DNA of 64,000 bases, taken from Xanthomonas hydrangeae (GTDB lineage: Bacteria > Pseudomonadota > Gammaproteobacteria > Xanthomonadales > Xanthomonadaceae). This document shows, piece by piece, positions 1-8,540 of the stretch (positions are counted from its first letter, which is position 1; every line of letters begins with the position of its first letter). The notes beneath the pieces are model-generated. The model was not told the DNA's origin. It was given only the letters and a program-made list of their open reading frames with translations, and ran no database searches. Both the position numbers and the translations under genes were made by a program. The stretch lies in contig LR990730.1 in the NCBI GenBank assembly GCA_905142475.1, forward strand, positions 5,055,501 to 5,119,500. The letters are read 5' to 3'.

Positions 1-459
1 GCCTTCGTAGCTGGGATAGGCCCAACGATGCGCTTTGCCCTGCACGGTGGCGCGCACCTCCACATCGAACGAATGCGGCTCGCCCACCGTGCTGTCGGCC
101 AACAGGCTGCCGTCGTCGCGCGCGCGCAATCGATGCACTTCGTTGACGCCGCCGAGCCGGGTCAAACGCACCTCCACACTGCCGGCGCTGGGCGGTAATG
201 GTTTGCCTTCGCGATATAGCCAGGCTTGATACGTGGGTGGCGTGCCGTCTTCTGCAATCGCCAGCTCCACGCTGTCGCCGTCCTGTTCGAGCAGGCGCCC
301 GCCGTGTGCGCCTTTTTCGGCTTCTTCGCCATGGGCGTCGGCTTCACCCTCGGCACCCGGCGTTGCGTGGTCATGGGCTTCTTCGCTGTTGCCGCTGTTG
401 CCGCCGCAGCCGCTCAGCAGCAGCGCCAGCACAAGCGGTGCAATCAAAAAACTTTTCAT
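1..459 (-). CDS. czcB: RND efflux periplasmic adaptor (CzcB/CusB type), N-terminal part
   Basis: The reading frame is open to the left edge, so only the first 153 codons are present. The start is ATG at 459 with an AGGA-like ribosome site. Residues 1-18 form a lipoprotein signal ending in a lipobox (LLSGC). A segment rich in His, Glu and Asp follows (HDH, DAHGEEAEKGAHGG), typical of heavy-metal adaptors. The next part resembles the small beta domain at the start of CzcB/CusB proteins. Such a protein would link an inner-membrane RND pump to the outer-membrane channel encoded just upstream (714-1985) and help export divalent metal ions. The rest of the adaptor, and probably the pump gene, lies outside the window. 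Which metal is exported cannot be read from this fragment. Confidence 0.8.
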   Translation of the reverse strand, partial: MKSFLIAPLVLALLLSGCGGNSGNSEEAHDHATPGAEGEADAHGEEAEKGAHGGRLLEQDGDSVELAIAEDGTPPTYQAWLYREGKPLPPSAGSVEVRLTRLGGVNEVHRLRARDDGSLLADSTVGEPHSFDVEVRATVQGKAHRWAYPSYEG

Positions 460-520
460 CGAAATTGGTCCTGGTTGGCGCCGGCGCAGTGCGTCGGGCG
501 AACGAACGGAGAAGGTCTGC

Positions 521-556
521 GCGGTAGGCGCGGTAGGCGCGGTAGGCGCGGTAGGC
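521..556. repeat. Four tandem copies of a 9-bp unit
   Basis: GCGGTAGGC occurs four times head to tail in the czcC-czcB gap. It is a simple-sequence tract that could change in copy number. Confidence 0.9.
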
Positions 557-584
557 GCGAGCATCGCTTGGCGAGTGCTGGATG

Positions 585-650
585 CCGATGCGGTTGCGGT
601 TGCGGCTGCGAATGCGGCTGCGGCTGCGGCTGCGACTGCCGATACCGATA
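585..650. repeat. Degenerate hexanucleotide tract (GGCTGC-like)
   Basis: About ten imperfect hexamers (GGTTGC, GGCTGC, GAATGC, GACTGC, CGATAC) run in a row in the czcC-czcB gap. No gene is seen here. Together with the 9-bp repeat it makes up most of the 254-bp intercistronic region. Confidence 0.75.
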
Positions 651-713
651 CCGGCGCAGCAGATCCGGACGGGCGCATGTTGGCCGCGCGAAAACGCACA
701 ACGGACGTAGCGC

Positions 714-1985
714 TCATGGCCCCACCTGCGCAGCACCGTCGAGCACAAACGGCTGCCCGGTCAGGCGCTGAATCTCGATCAACGCGGTCTGCGCTTCCAG
801 TGCCGCGGCCAGTTGCTGCTGGCGTGCATCGCTGCGCTGCGCCTGCAGCTGCGCCCAGTCCAGATAACTGGTCGCACCGGCGCGATACGCGCGCTCGGCA
901 GCGGCGTCGGCGCGCGCAAGTGCGGGCAGCACATCGCTGCGCATGCGCGTCACTTCCAGCTGTGCGGCGCGGTAGCGGCCATGCGCATCGGCCAGCGTGG
1001 TGTACAGCACCAAGGCCTGCGATTGCCGCTCGATGTCCAGCAGCGACAGCTCCGCCTCGGCGGCGCGGATCTCCGGTTGCGCGCGCGCGGCGCTGCCCAG
1101 GGCCAGCGAGACGCTGCCGAGCAGCGCAGTGGCGTCGTTGCCCTCGAGCCGGCGCACGCCCACCTGCCAGTCCAGGTCCGGGCGCGCCTGGCTGCGTGCC
1201 AGCCGCACCCGCGCCTCGCGCACGCGCTGCTCGCCGTTCAAGCGCGCCAGTTCTGGCGTGGCATCGAGCAGCTGCGCCAACACCTCGAACTCGGGAATGG
1301 CCGGCAACTGCAGCGGGTCGCCGGTGACATCGCCGAAGTCCGGCGTACGCTCACCCCATAACACCGCCAGCTGGCGACGTGATGCCAGTAGCTCCTGCTG
1401 CGCGCGGTCGCGCTCCAGTTCCGCGCGCGCCTGCAAGGCCTGCGCGGTCAGCACGACCGATTCAGGTGAGGCTCCCGCCTGCAGCCGCTGGCGCGCGGCA
1501 CTGACGGTGCGCTGGCGCTGGGCCAGGGTTTCCAGCGCCACCGCATGCCGCTGCGCGGCCATGCCGATGGCCAGATAGCGCCGCGCCACCTCAGCCAGCA
1601 CATCCAGGCGCGCCAGCGCACGTTGCGGGGCCAGTGCGTCGATGCGTGCCTGGGCCAGGGTGCGGCGCGCGTCGAGCTTGCCGCCGCGTTCCAGCACGCC
1701 GGCCAGGGTGACGGTGAGTTCGGCCTGGTCCAGCGCGCGGGTCGGGCCGGTGCCGAACACGTTTTCCAGTTCGGCGCCGATACGCAACGGCGGGCGCAAT
1801 GCGTCGCGCTCGGCGTCGGCGGTGAGGACCGCGCGCTGACCATCGGCCAGGCGCAGATCGGGGTGCTGCCGGGCAACGCGCGCAATGGCGTCGTCCAGGG
1901 TCAGCACGGGTTTGGGCGGTACGTCCTGCGCCATGGCGCACGGCACGACCGCGAAGACGGCAAGTGCCGTCAGTCGCAACCACAT
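714..1985 (-). CDS. czcC: Outer-membrane efflux channel, TolC family (CzcC type)
   Basis: This is a 423-residue protein with a signal peptide ending near AMAQ (residues 1-20), then DDAIARVARQHPDLRLA, the usual start of outer-membrane efflux proteins. Two TolC-type repeats with long helices rich in Ala, Arg and Glu follow, and its length is normal for CzcC. It should form the outer-membrane exit duct of an RND metal-efflux pump. The ATG at 1985 follows a GGAGACACC ribosome site. It lies between a small His-rich gene upstream and the czcB-like adaptor 254 bp downstream, the czcI-C-B order seen in metal-resistance operons. The substrate metal is inferred only as a divalent ion such as Co, Zn, Cd or Cu. 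Confidence 0.85.
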   Translation of the reverse strand: MWLRLTALAVFAVVPCAMAQDVPPKPVLTLDDAIARVARQHPDLRLADGQRAVLTADAERDALRPPLRIGAELENVFGTGPTRALDQAELTVTLAGVLERGGKLDARRTLAQARIDALAPQRALARLDVLAEVARRYLAIGMAAQRHAVALETLAQRQRTVSAARQRLQAGASPESVVLTAQALQARAELERDRAQQELLASRRQLAVLWGERTPDFGDVTGDPLQLPAIPEFEVLAQLLDATPELARLNGEQRVREARVRLARSQARPDLDWQVGVRRLEGNDATALLGSVSLALGSAARAQPEIRAAEAELSLLDIERQSQALVLYTTLADAHGRYRAAQLEVTRMRSDVLPALARADAAAERAYRAGATSYLDWAQLQAQRSDARQQQLAAALEAQTALIEIQRLTGQPFVLDGAAQVGP

Positions 1986-2040
1986 GAGGGTGTCTCCAGA
2001 ATCGGGATCGATGGACAGGCCGGCAGCTGCCGGCGATGCA

Positions 2041-2424
2041 TCAGGCCGCGATCGGAGGACGCAATCCGGTCTCGCTCAGTTGCGAGCGGTAGTGCGCGAA
2101 GACCGCCACGGGTTGGGCCTGCGTATGCGTGGACAGCGGCAGCCAGGCCAGCGCCGGCAACACCGCCGGATTCTGGCCGTGGCAGTAGCCGCTGTGCATC
2201 AGGGCGTGCATCAGGCCGGCACCATCGCGCTCGCCGGCATCGCCTTCGTCGGCACCGTCATGGCCGTGCGGCGCGGTGTCTTCCAGATGCATCTGGTCGT
2301 GCGCCAGTGCATGCACATCGCCCAGCGCGCAGGCCACCGGTGCGACCAGCACGCCCATGACCAGCACTGCCAACGCCATCAGGCGCAGCAACGGGTGCAA
2401 CAGGCGGGCGCGGCGAAGCAACAT
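2041..2424 (-). CDS. Small His-rich exported protein at the head of the efflux operon (CzcI-like position)
   Basis: This 127-residue protein has a hydrophobic N-terminus (about residues 8-34, LLRLMALAVLVMGVLV) and then a segment dense in His and Asp: HALAHDQMHLED, PHGHDGADEGD and LMHALMHSGYCHGQN. The composition suggests periplasmic metal binding. It is the first gene of the unit that continues into czcC, the place CzcI holds in Cupriavidus czc operons, where it modulates resistance. The assignment rests on position, size and His content and not on clear sequence identity. Some Xanthomonas copper proteins (CopL) also look like this, so the metal remains open. Confidence 0.6.
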   Translation of the reverse strand: MLLRRARLLHPLLRLMALAVLVMGVLVAPVACALGDVHALAHDQMHLEDTAPHGHDGADEGDAGERDGAGLMHALMHSGYCHGQNPAVLPALAWLPLSTHTQAQPVAVFAHYRSQLSETGLRPPIAA

Positions 2425-2590
2425 GGGCGCAGCGTATCGGGGCCGGGCTAGTTACACAATCGCATGCACGGCTTAATAGGAAGCTCAGGTCAAAAGCTTA
2501 GTGCGTCGAGGGCGCGGTGCCCTCACCGCTTGCGGGACACGCCGTGAACCCGTCCCTGAAGTGACCCCCAAAAGCTGGACAGTTGGGCGA

Positions 2591-3424
2591 TCAGGCGACC
2601 AGCTTGCTCTGCTCCCGGTACTTTACCGGACTCAGGCCCTTCAATTTGAGCTTGATCCGGTCTTCGTTGTAGTACCTGATGTACTCCACCAGCCCGGCTT
2701 CCAGACTTTCGACGCTGTCAAAGCTGTTTAGATAAAAGAATTCGGACTTCAGCGTCCCGAAGAAGCTCTCCATGGCCGCATTGTCCAAGCAGTTGCCGCG
2801 TCGGGACATGCTTTGTTTCAGAGAGTGCTTTTCGAGTTGATGCCGGTAGTTCTCGTGCTGGTAGTGCCATCCCTGGTCAGAGTGGATCATCGGCCGAGCG
2901 TCGGGCGAAAGTTTTTTGATTGCCTGATCCAGCATCTGGCCCACCAGGTCGAATACCGGTCGGCGTTTCATCTGATAGGCCACGATTTCGCCGTTGTACA
3001 GATCCATGATCGGTGAAAGATAGAGCTTCATGCCCTGCACCTTGAACTCGGTGACATCGGTCACCCACTTCTGGTTGGGCATCTGAGCTTCAAACTGGCG
3101 GCTCAGTTCGTTGGCTACGATGACATTGGCTGCGCCCTTGAATGCGCGATAGCGCTTGATGCGCACCCGCGATCGCAGCCCCAGTCCGGCCATCAGGCGC
3201 TGCACCCGCTTGTGGTTGATCCTCTCACCCTGATTGGCTAGTTCCAGTGCGATGCGGCGGTAGCCATAGCGCCCTTGGTTTTCATCGTAAATCGCGCGGA
3301 TGCGCTCACACAGGTCGATCTCACCTTCATCGGGACGGGCCAGGGCACGAATCTGGTAATAGAACGTGCTGCGCGATAGCTCGGCCGCCTTGAGCAAAAG
3401 CGGCAGTGCGTAGGTCTGCCTCAA
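2591..3424 (-). CDS. IS3-family transposase OrfB (DDE integrase)
   Basis: The product has 277 residues. An HTH_21-like segment at the start (GRYGYRRI) precedes an rve integrase core with the DDE triad: Asp in WVTDVTEF, Asp in IHSDQGWHY and Glu in NAAMESFFGTLKSE. The first possible start is TTG at 3424, overlapping the OrfA stop as TTGA. The frame also stays open upstream of this start as far as a run of seven A residues near the end of orfA (3487-3493). A -1 ribosomal slip there would give the OrfAB fusion, which is the active transposase in this family. The C-terminus (YYNEDRIKLKLKGLSPVKYR) is the usual IS3 ending. Confidence 0.93.
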   Translation of the reverse strand: MRQTYALPLLLKAAELSRSTFYYQIRALARPDEGEIDLCERIRAIYDENQGRYGYRRIALELANQGERINHKRVQRLMAGLGLRSRVRIKRYRAFKGAANVIVANELSRQFEAQMPNQKWVTDVTEFKVQGMKLYLSPIMDLYNGEIVAYQMKRRPVFDLVGQMLDQAIKKLSPDARPMIHSDQGWHYQHENYRHQLEKHSLKQSMSRRGNCLDNAAMESFFGTLKSEFFYLNSFDSVESLEAGLVEYIRYYNEDRIKLKLKGLSPVKYREQSKLVA

Positions 3425-3930
3425 TCCGTGGACGGCTTGCGCTTTGCGCGCTGCGCCGCCTGCTCTTCCTGGATCAAGGCATCGAGTTTTTTTAAGTAGG
3501 CCGTCTCCGCACGCAGGTAGGCCACTTCCTTGAGCAGCTCATCGCGGCTCATGTCCTCGGCGGGCTTGGACGAGCGTTTTTTTTTCATCGGCTTCTGGGG
3601 CGGCGATAACGCTTGGGCGGCGCCGTCAGCATACAGCCGTTGCCAATGCGCTACCGCACCGGCGCTGCCTATCTGGAAGTAGGTCGTGGCCTCGCGCGCA
3701 GACATCCCCTCTTGGCGCATCTTTTCAAGAACTTCCAGCTTGAACGCAAGATCATAGGAGCGGGCCTTGCGGTGAAACCCGCGCCAACCGTGCAACTGAT
3801 AGGTCGCTGCCCAACGCCTGACCGTGGAGAACTCCAGACCATGACGGCGAGCCACCGCCTTGACCGAGATGGAGGTCTTGCAGGCCTCCTTGGCGACCTG
3901 AAGTTTGAAGCGAGCGTCATATCTGTGCAT
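3421..3930 (-). CDS. IS3-family OrfA (helix-turn-helix and leucine zipper)
   Basis: Starting at ATG 3930 this gives 169 residues; a TTG at 3960 would add ten residues but lies next to the terminal repeat. Two helix-turn-helix segments are visible (SVKAVARRHGLEFSTVRRW and AREATTYFQIGSAGAVAHW), as in the IS150 subgroup, whose OrfA has two such domains. A coiled-coil-like region follows (MSRDELLKEVAYLRAETAYLKK). The heptamer of A residues at 3487-3493 is a good -1 slippery site, and OrfB lies in the -1 frame. OrfA would bind the terminal repeats alone or as part of OrfAB. Confidence 0.9.
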   Translation of the reverse strand: MHRYDARFKLQVAKEACKTSISVKAVARRHGLEFSTVRRWAATYQLHGWRGFHRKARSYDLAFKLEVLEKMRQEGMSAREATTYFQIGSAGAVAHWQRLYADGAAQALSPPQKPMKKKRSSKPAEDMSRDELLKEVAYLRAETAYLKKLDALIQEEQAAQRAKRKPSTD

Positions 3931-4169
3931 GAAATCCTCGGAGTTGGACGGAGTGTCCAACTTCCGGGGGTCACTTCACCCTGGGGGCTCGGTGGCGGCA
4001 TCCATGCCGCCACACGGTCCCGCAATCGGCGAGGACACCGCACCGAGAGTTAGTCGGTTGCTTTGTTGAAAGCCATGAACACCGATCATCTCCACTGGTC
4101 CTTGCCCGCCCACCGTCGCGGGACCTTACGCGGCATGGATGCCGCGTAAGAGCCTTATCTGTTCGGATT

Positions 4170-4345
4170 CTGGCAGTTTGGGCGTCGAGAGCCGGCGTGG
4201 GCCACCGTGAGAGCCTGGATCGTTACCGATCGTCGTGTAGCTGGGTGCCCACGCCGGTTTCTCCCCTGTATCGCCCGAACGGTTGCCAGAGTGGCCACTC
4301 GTAGACGTAAGGCTGGGCAGGCAGGGGAGCTCTCGACCCTTCAAG
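4170..4345 (+). ncRNA. Candidate bridge RNA of the IS110 element
   Basis: Two stem-loops are visible. Stem 1 pairs 4192-4202 with 4247-4257 (11 bp, perfect). Its loop contains GTGAGAGCCT (4207-4216), which matches the left target GTAAGAGCCT at nine of ten positions. It also contains CGTGTAG (4234-4240), complementary to the right target CTACACG/CTACATG. Stem 2 pairs 4261-4268 with 4322-4329 (8 bp). Its loop contains ACGGTTGCC (4279-4287), resembling the element's right end plus core ACAGTTGCT, and GACGTAAG (4304-4311), partly complementary to CTTATCTG at the left end. This is the target-loop and donor-loop layout known for IS621-type bridge RNAs. The ends of the transcript are not known. Confidence 0.72.
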
Positions 4346-4350
4346 CCTAA

Positions 4351-5286
<936 letters not shown>

Positions 5287-5498
5287 GTGACCATGCTCTC
5301 GATGGATCCGCCGGCTGCTGACCAGCGGCCGGCGTTCCCGTGCCAGGCTTCCACAACGGTCTGAACCCCCTCCAACAACACAGTTGCTACATGGACGTAC
5401 TTGCGGCGTGTCCCGCGATGGTGGGCGGGCAAGGGCCCTGCAGCCAAACCACAGACCAGCCGCTCTACAGTGTTCCTGTCAGCCACTCCCCCAGGGCA

Positions 5499-7325
5499 TC
5501 ACAGCACCGCGTTGCGAGCCCGCTTGGCGTCGGCCGGGCGCGCCTTGCTCTCTGCGATAAACGCCCGTACCTGCTGCTCCAGCACCGGCAAGGTCACCGA
5601 GCCCTGCTTCAGCACCGCGTCGTGGAAGGCCCTGATGTCGAAGCGGTCGCCCAGTTCTTTCTCAGCCTCGGCGCGCAGCTTGACGATGGTGATCTCGCCC
5701 AGCTTGTAGCTCAGCGCCTGGCCCGGCCAGGAAATGTAGCGGTCCACCTCGGTGGTGACCTCGTGCTCGCTCAGCGCGGTACGGTCGCGTAGATAGGCCA
5801 GCGCCTGCTCGCGGCTCCAGCCGTCGTGGTGCACGCCGGTGTCGATCACCAACCGGCAGGCGCGCCACATTTCGTAGGTGAGCCGGCCGAATTCCTCGTA
5901 CGGCGTCTCGTAGATGCCCATCTCCTGGCCGAGCTTTTCGGTGTACAGCGCCCAGCCTTCGCCATAGGCGGAAATGTAGTTTTCGCGGCGGAACGCCGGT
6001 TGATCACCCTGCTCCAGCGCCAGCGAGCCCTGCAGCGAATGCCCGGGCGAGGACTCGTGCAGGGTCAGCGCCGGCAGGTTGTACAACGGCCGCGATGGCA
6101 GGTTGTAGGTGTTGACCCAGTACGTGGTGGCGCCACCGCGCCCGGCGGTCCAGAACGGCGCGATGTCGTCCGGCACCGGCTTGATGGTGAAGCGCCCGCG
6201 CGGCAGCGTGCCGATGAACTTGCCGACCTGCCCGTCCACGCGCTTGGAGATCCACGCGGCGCGATCGAGCAACTCCTGCGGGGTCTTGGCGTAGAACTGC
6301 GGATCGGTACGCAGGAAGGCCAGGAACTGCGCGAAGCTGCCCTTGAAGCCGACCTGCCTGATGATCGCGTCCATCTGCGCCTGGATGCGTGCCACTTCGT
6401 CCACACCAATCTTGTGGATCTGTTCCGGGGTCAGTTCCAGCGTGGTGTATTCGCGGATCTGCTGGCGATAGAACGCCTTGCCGTCGGGCAGCGCTTCGGC
6501 CGCCAGCGTGGTGCGCGCCTTGGGCATGTAGTCGTTGCGGAAGAAGCTCAGCAGCTTGGCGTAGGCCGGCAGCACCGCGGTGCTCAGCGCGGCCTTGGCC
6601 TGTTCGCGCAACTGCGCCTGTTCGGCGGCCGGGATCTGCGCCGGCAGCTGCTTGAACGGTGCGTAGAAACTCGATTCGGTGGGGTCTTTGACATCGGCCA
6701 CGGTGGCGATGGAGACATCGCGGCCATCCAGCACCGCGCGCGGCACGCTGAAACCGCGTGCCAGGCCGGCGCGCATGTTGGCGGTCTGCTGATCGAAGTA
6801 GCGCGGCACATCGTTGAGACGCGCGATATAGGCGCGGTACTCGGCAGCAGTTTTCATCGGCCGCTGCGCCATGAAGCCAAGGTTGGACCAGAACGAGCTA
6901 TCCGAGTTGAACGGCATCTCGTACAGGCGCAGGCGCACCTCGGCGGCGAGGTTTTCCACCTGCGGGCGATAGATGGCGTAGTTGACCTGGTTGGTGGGCG
7001 AGAGCTGTTTCGGGTCGACGCCGTCGAGCTGCTTGAGCACGCCGTCCCACACCGCCAGGCGCGCCTGCTGCGCCGCCGGGCCGACATCGGGCAAATGCGT
7101 GTTGTCGCCGGTGGTGTCGCTGTCTTCGTCGGCCTGGCCGGTCTCGGCCTGGCGCCATGCCCATTCTTTCTCGTAGGTCGCGCGGAAGCGTGCGTCAGCA
7201 GGGCGCTCGGCAGTCAGCGTGGCCGGCGGTGCCACCGGTGCCGGTGCGGCGGCCTGCGCCGAGGTGGCGGCGAAGCTTGCGCCCAGCAGGGCGAGCGAGA
7301 GTGCGGCGGCGAGAGGAGATGTCAC
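5499..7325 (-). CDS. DUF885 family exported protein, probable metallopeptidase
   Basis: The 608-residue product starts at GTG 7325 with a signal peptide (residues 1-25, ALSLALLGASFAATSAQA). The DUF885 hallmarks are in the C-terminal third: a zinc-site motif HESSPGH, then GEGWALYTEKLGQEMG and an Arg-rich helix WRACRLVIDTG. The fold is related to M32/M3-type peptidases, with His and Glu as metal ligands. The length is usual for the family. Most members are uncharacterised, so peptide hydrolysis in the periplasm is an inference from the motif. The gene is transcribed alone; the end of the interrupted repeat module lies some 35 bp past its stop. Confidence 0.85.
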   Translation of the reverse strand: MTSPLAAALSLALLGASFAATSAQAAAPAPVAPPATLTAERPADARFRATYEKEWAWRQAETGQADEDSDTTGDNTHLPDVGPAAQQARLAVWDGVLKQLDGVDPKQLSPTNQVNYAIYRPQVENLAAEVRLRLYEMPFNSDSSFWSNLGFMAQRPMKTAAEYRAYIARLNDVPRYFDQQTANMRAGLARGFSVPRAVLDGRDVSIATVADVKDPTESSFYAPFKQLPAQIPAAEQAQLREQAKAALSTAVLPAYAKLLSFFRNDYMPKARTTLAAEALPDGKAFYRQQIREYTTLELTPEQIHKIGVDEVARIQAQMDAIIRQVGFKGSFAQFLAFLRTDPQFYAKTPQELLDRAAWISKRVDGQVGKFIGTLPRGRFTIKPVPDDIAPFWTAGRGGATTYWVNTYNLPSRPLYNLPALTLHESSPGHSLQGSLALEQGDQPAFRRENYISAYGEGWALYTEKLGQEMGIYETPYEEFGRLTYEMWRACRLVIDTGVHHDGWSREQALAYLRDRTALSEHEVTTEVDRYISWPGQALSYKLGEITIVKLRAEAEKELGDRFDIRAFHDAVLKQGSVTLPVLEQQVRAFIAESKARPADAKRARNAVL

Positions 7326-7550
7326 GTGCGGGCGGCCTGCGTCTGGATCGAACGCGCAATGATGGCAGCGCAGGCGCTCGTTGCCATGGGCCGGAAGTCC
7401 CAGCGTGGGGATTGGGGATTAGGTGAGGGCTATGGCCGATCGCGCGCACCGCCACGTCGGGCCCCTTCCCCTGCAGGCGGGAGCAGCGACCAGGCGCCGT
7501 GGCTTTTTAGCTCTCCCGATGCACGCGGCCGGGGCAGGCAGGCCGCCGCT

Positions 7551-8192
7551 TCAGCCCGTCTTGCGCACCACCACCAGATGCCGCTCGCCGTCCAGGCCCG
7601 GCACCTGCAGCGGATGCACCTCGGCTACGCTCCAGCCGGCGGGCAGTGCGGCGATCTCCTCATGCGGGTAGATGCCCTTCATCGCCAGCAGGCTGCCGCC
7701 TGGGCGCAGCAGGTGCCCGCCGACGGCGATGATGCCGGCTAACGTGTCCAGCGCGCGCGCGGTCAGGTGGTCGTAGGCGGCCGGCTCTTCCAGCGCCTCG
7801 GCGCGCGACTCGGCCACGCGCGCATTGCCCAGCGCCAGGTGACGCAAGGCCTCGCGCATGAAGCGCGCCTTCTTGCCGTTGCTTTCCACCAGCGTCACCT
7901 GCAGCTGCGGGCGGGTGATCGCCAGCGGGATGCCGGGCAGGCCGGGGCCGGTGCCCAGATCGGCCAGGGTGCCACTGGCGATGTAGGGCTGCATGGCCAG
8001 CGAATCGAGCAGATGGCGGGTGACCATCTCGCGCGGGTCGCGCACGGCGGTGAGGTTGTAGGTCTTGTTCCAGCGCACCAGTAGCGTCAGGTAACGCAAC
8101 AACGGCGCGGCAAACGCCGCATCCAGGGATTGGGCCTGCAGGCCGTTGGCCAGCGCAGCGGCTACATCGGGGGGAAGTGCGGCATCGTTCAT
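7551..8192 (-). CDS. rsmG: 16S rRNA (guanine-527-N7)-methyltransferase RsmG
   Basis: This 213-residue protein is the normal length for RsmG (GidB). The SAM-binding motif [17 protein letters not shown] is at about residues 75-91, and the [21 protein letters not shown] signature precedes it. It methylates N7 of G527 in 16S rRNA; loss gives low-level streptomycin resistance in many bacteria. ATG 8192 (MNDAALPPD) was chosen because the frame upstream shows no RsmG similarity, though it stays open for a long way. In many proteobacteria rsmG sits in the gid-par locus near oriC, but no par genes are seen here. Confidence 0.95.
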   Translation of the reverse strand: MNDAALPPDVAAALANGLQAQSLDAAFAAPLLRYLTLLVRWNKTYNLTAVRDPREMVTRHLLDSLAMQPYIASGTLADLGTGPGLPGIPLAITRPQLQVTLVESNGKKARFMREALRHLALGNARVAESRAEALEEPAAYDHLTARALDTLAGIIAVGGHLLRPGGSLLAMKGIYPHEEIAALPAGWSVAEVHPLQVPGLDGERHLVVVRKTG

Positions 8193-8289
8193 GGCGCGAT
8201 TATCGCAGCTGGGTGGCGTGCAGGTGCGCGCGTGCCGCGCATGGTGGCGATGCGTGGCGCGTGGGCACTTGGGCAGGAAGCCGTCGTAC

Positions 8290-8400
8290 TCGAACTTGCC
8301 CAGCACAAACGTCCAGGCCTGGCGATGCCGCAGGACCTGCCACCACGACAGCCGCCGCTGTACCGGCGCGTGCGTATCGCTGTGGGCGGGAGCATCGGCC
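8290..8400 (-). pseudogene. Fragment of an MFS transporter gene (hexuronate-type)
   Basis: The frame that runs into rsmG from upstream encodes [20 protein letters not shown] (codons near 8292-8355). This closely resembles the central cytoplasmic loop and start of helix 7 in ExuT-like MFS sugar-acid transporters. No transporter sequence continues after GKF, and none of the other membrane helices are found nearby. It therefore looks like a leftover of a deleted gene. The rest of the 340-bp stretch between rsmG and phoD shows nothing recognisable. Confidence 0.45.
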
Positions 8401-8540
8401 GCGTTGGCACGCGCCGTATCCGCCATCCGCAGTCGATGATGCGAGCAAACCTGCGCCAGCAGCGACACCACTGCCGCTGCCATTGAACGGACATCCGCCG
8501 GTCGCACTATGGTCGCGTCCGCTAGATCGCTTTTGTGCTC

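Larger units (their letters stand above)
2557..3978 (-). mobile_element. IS3-family insertion sequence (IS150-like), 1422 bp
   Basis: The ends are imperfect inverted repeats of about 25 bp. The left end reads TGAAGTGACCCCC followed by AAAAGCTGGACA; the right end in complement reads TGAAGTGACCCCC followed by GGAAGTTGGACA. CCC flanks both sides (2554-2556 and 3979-3981), consistent with a 3-bp target duplication. It carries two overlapping frames typical of the family. Both frames are intact, so the element may still be active. Confidence 0.92.
2503..4051. repeat. Palindromic repeat module B, split by an IS3-family insertion
   Basis: The left part (2503-2556) and right part (3979-4051) join into one module of the type found intact at 41982-42097 and 53055-53170. 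Its outer arms read GGTGCGGTGTCCTCACCG and the complement, and its inner palindrome is GGCGGCATGGATGCCGCC. Removing the insertion and one CCC restores a continuous module, so the element landed in a pre-existing repeat. Confidence 0.8.

Noticed and set aside
521..556. 9-bp tandem repeats considered as protein-coding repeats
   Set aside because: They lie in the gap between czcC and czcB, out of frame with both, and no frame across them has a credible start.
5826..7742. Plus-strand open frame of 638 codons opposite the DUF885 gene
   Set aside because: It is antisense to a clear family protein, and its composition (rich in Arg, His, Gln, Gly) is that of a high-GC shadow frame.
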